Under the pieces are notes generated by a model. That model was not told the origin of the DNA. It did not search any database and saw only the letters and a program-made list of their open reading frames with translations. This document shows, piece by piece, positions 5,373-6,147 of a DNA stretch of 6,147 bases (its first letter is position 1; the number at the start of each line of letters is the position of its first letter). Source of the stretch: JARRNO01 sp037384885 (GTDB taxonomy: Bacteria > Acidobacteriota > UBA4820 > DSQY01); contig JARRNO010000136.1 of assembly GCA_037384885.1 (NCBI GenBank), positions 1 through 6,147 of the forward strand. Reading direction: 5' to 3'. Position numbers and translations under genes: made by a program.

Positions 5373-6144
5373 CCACGCGAAAACAGAGTGACGCAAGCTC
5401 CGGAAGCGGGGAGAAAGGACAAGCGATGGCCGACCGGTCCGCTTCGACGGCGCAGCAGATGTGGGGACAGGTCCTGGGAGACAGCTCCGGCGGCGCATCC
5501 ACAGCCGCATGGCCCCAAAGCGAAAGCAAACTTTCCGTTCAGAATCTGAATTTCTATTACGGTGATCACCAGGCCCTTTACGACAACAACCTGGAAATCG
5601 CTCCCACCAAGGTGACGGCCATCATCGGGCCGTCCGGTTGCGGCAAGTCCACCCACATCCGCGTGTACAACCGGATCTTCGAGCTTTACCGGGACCAGCA
5701 CGCCACGGGCCGAGTCCTGCTGGACGGCGAGAACATCCTGGAAGCTTCCGTGGATGTCATCGACCTGCGCCGCAAGGTGGGCATGATCTTCCAGAAACGA
5801 AGGACAAGCTCAATAAGCCCGGGACCGCCCTTTCGGGCGGCCAGCAGCAGCGCCTCTGCATCGCACGGGCCGTGGCCGTCGAGCCTGAAGTGCTTCTGAT
5901 GGATGAACCGACTTCCGCGGTGGATCCGCTCGCCACGGCCAAGATCGAGGAGCTCGTCGAGACCCTGAAAACCAACTACACGATCGTCATCGTGACGCAC
6001 AACATGCAGCAGGCGGCGCGAATATCGGACTACACCGCCTTTTTCTACCAGGGAAGGATCGTGGAGTTCGGCCCCACGCAGCAGATCTTTACGAACCCGG
6101 TGAAGAAGCAAACCGAGGACTACGTCACCGGCCGGTTCGGATGA
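5369..6144 (+). pseudogene. pstB: Phosphate transporter ATPase PstB, disrupted by internal deletion and frameshift
   Basis: PstB hydrolyses ATP to drive phosphate import through PstC/PstA. The first part reads normally: LSVQNLNFYYGDHQALYDNN (55-74), Walker A GPSGCGKST (87-95) and the Q-loop MIFQK (139-143, Q142 at 5792-5794). Codon 144 onward is out of frame and stops at 5897-5899 after 176 residues. The true reading resumes one frame over at GAA 5794 as ETKDKLNKPGTALSGGQQQR, followed by Walker B VLLMDEP (5890-5910), D-loop SAVDP, switch histidine THN (His at 5998-6000) and a normal C-terminus ending at 6144. About 43 residues that PstB normally has between FQK and ETKDKL (helical domain) are missing, so a frame change alone would not restore it. 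Start: ATG 5369 overlaps the pstA stop; ATG 5426 (M20) has AAAGGA six bases upstream and gives a more typical N-terminus. An assembly or sequencing error remains possible. Confidence 0.9.
5794..5798 (+). other. Deletion junction in pstB (GAAAC)
   Basis: At this point the FQK reading frame (CAG AAA C) passes into the ETK frame (GAA ACG AAG). The five bases GAAAC fit both: the left flank would have read CAG AAA CC for the conserved QKP, the right flank GAA ACG for ET. This is what a deletion between short direct repeats leaves. The ancestral sequence is inferred from family conservation, not seen. Confidence 0.7.
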
Positions 6145-6147
6145 GAT
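6141..6147 (+). CDS. Probable start of the next pst-operon gene (only two codons visible)
   Basis: ATGAGAT begins at 6141, its ATG overlapping the pstB stop TGA by four bases, exactly as at the two preceding gene junctions. In many pst operons phoU, the phosphate-signalling regulator, comes next, so that is the best guess. Two codons cannot identify a protein, and the call rests only on the overlap pattern. Confidence 0.3.

Noticed and set aside
5792..5806. Programmed ribosomal frameshift joining the two pstB halves
   Set aside because: Shifting frame here would still leave out about 43 essential residues of the helical domain, and no slippery heptamer with a following structure is evident.
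1..6147. tRNA, rRNA, CRISPR array, insertion sequence or attachment site
   Set aside because: I saw no repeat-spacer pattern, transposase motifs, terminal inverted repeats or structural RNA signatures anywhere in the window.

Overview
This is a GC-rich bacterial window with the compact, overlapping gene layout of a Gram-negative genome. The phosphate-uptake proteins resemble the proteobacterial (E. coli-type) Pst family. The membrane-anchored diguanylate cyclase and the ABC-2 exporter would fit a Desulfobacterota / deltaproteobacterial genome, but that placement is an impression from protein style, not a database result.

Layout. On the minus strand, bases 1166 to 1 hold two genes of an ABC-2 type export operon: an ATPase (249-1166) followed immediately by the N-terminus of its membrane permease (1-248, cut by the window edge). 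A divergent intergenic region (1167-1429) contains a perfect TATAAT just upstream of the ATPase start and a 12-bp A+T palindrome that may belong to a plus-strand promoter. On the plus strand, 1430-2323 encodes a four-helix membrane diguanylate cyclase with intact GGDEF and I-site. A 155-bp gap carries a striking tandem repeat (TCTTAATA twice, 11-bp period) placed where a Pho box would sit. From 2479 to the right edge runs the high-affinity phosphate ABC transporter operon: pstS (binding lipoprotein), pstC and pstA (permeases) and pstB (ATPase). A following gene appears to start at 6141. pstC/pstA, pstA/pstB and pstB/next gene are each joined by a 4-base ATGA overlap.

The main surprise is that pstB is broken. 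The reading frame runs normally through Walker A to the Q-loop (FQK), then jumps frame and resumes at the conserved ETKDKL just before the LSGGQ signature. About 43 residues of the helical domain are absent, corresponding to a deletion of about 130 bp (3n+1). The junction lies on GAAAC, which both ancestral flanks would be expected to contain. As read, the transporter would have a binding protein and channel but no working ATPase, unless the deletion is a population variant or an assembly error. I see no previously undescribed multi-gene system here; the rest is recognisable housekeeping and signalling content.
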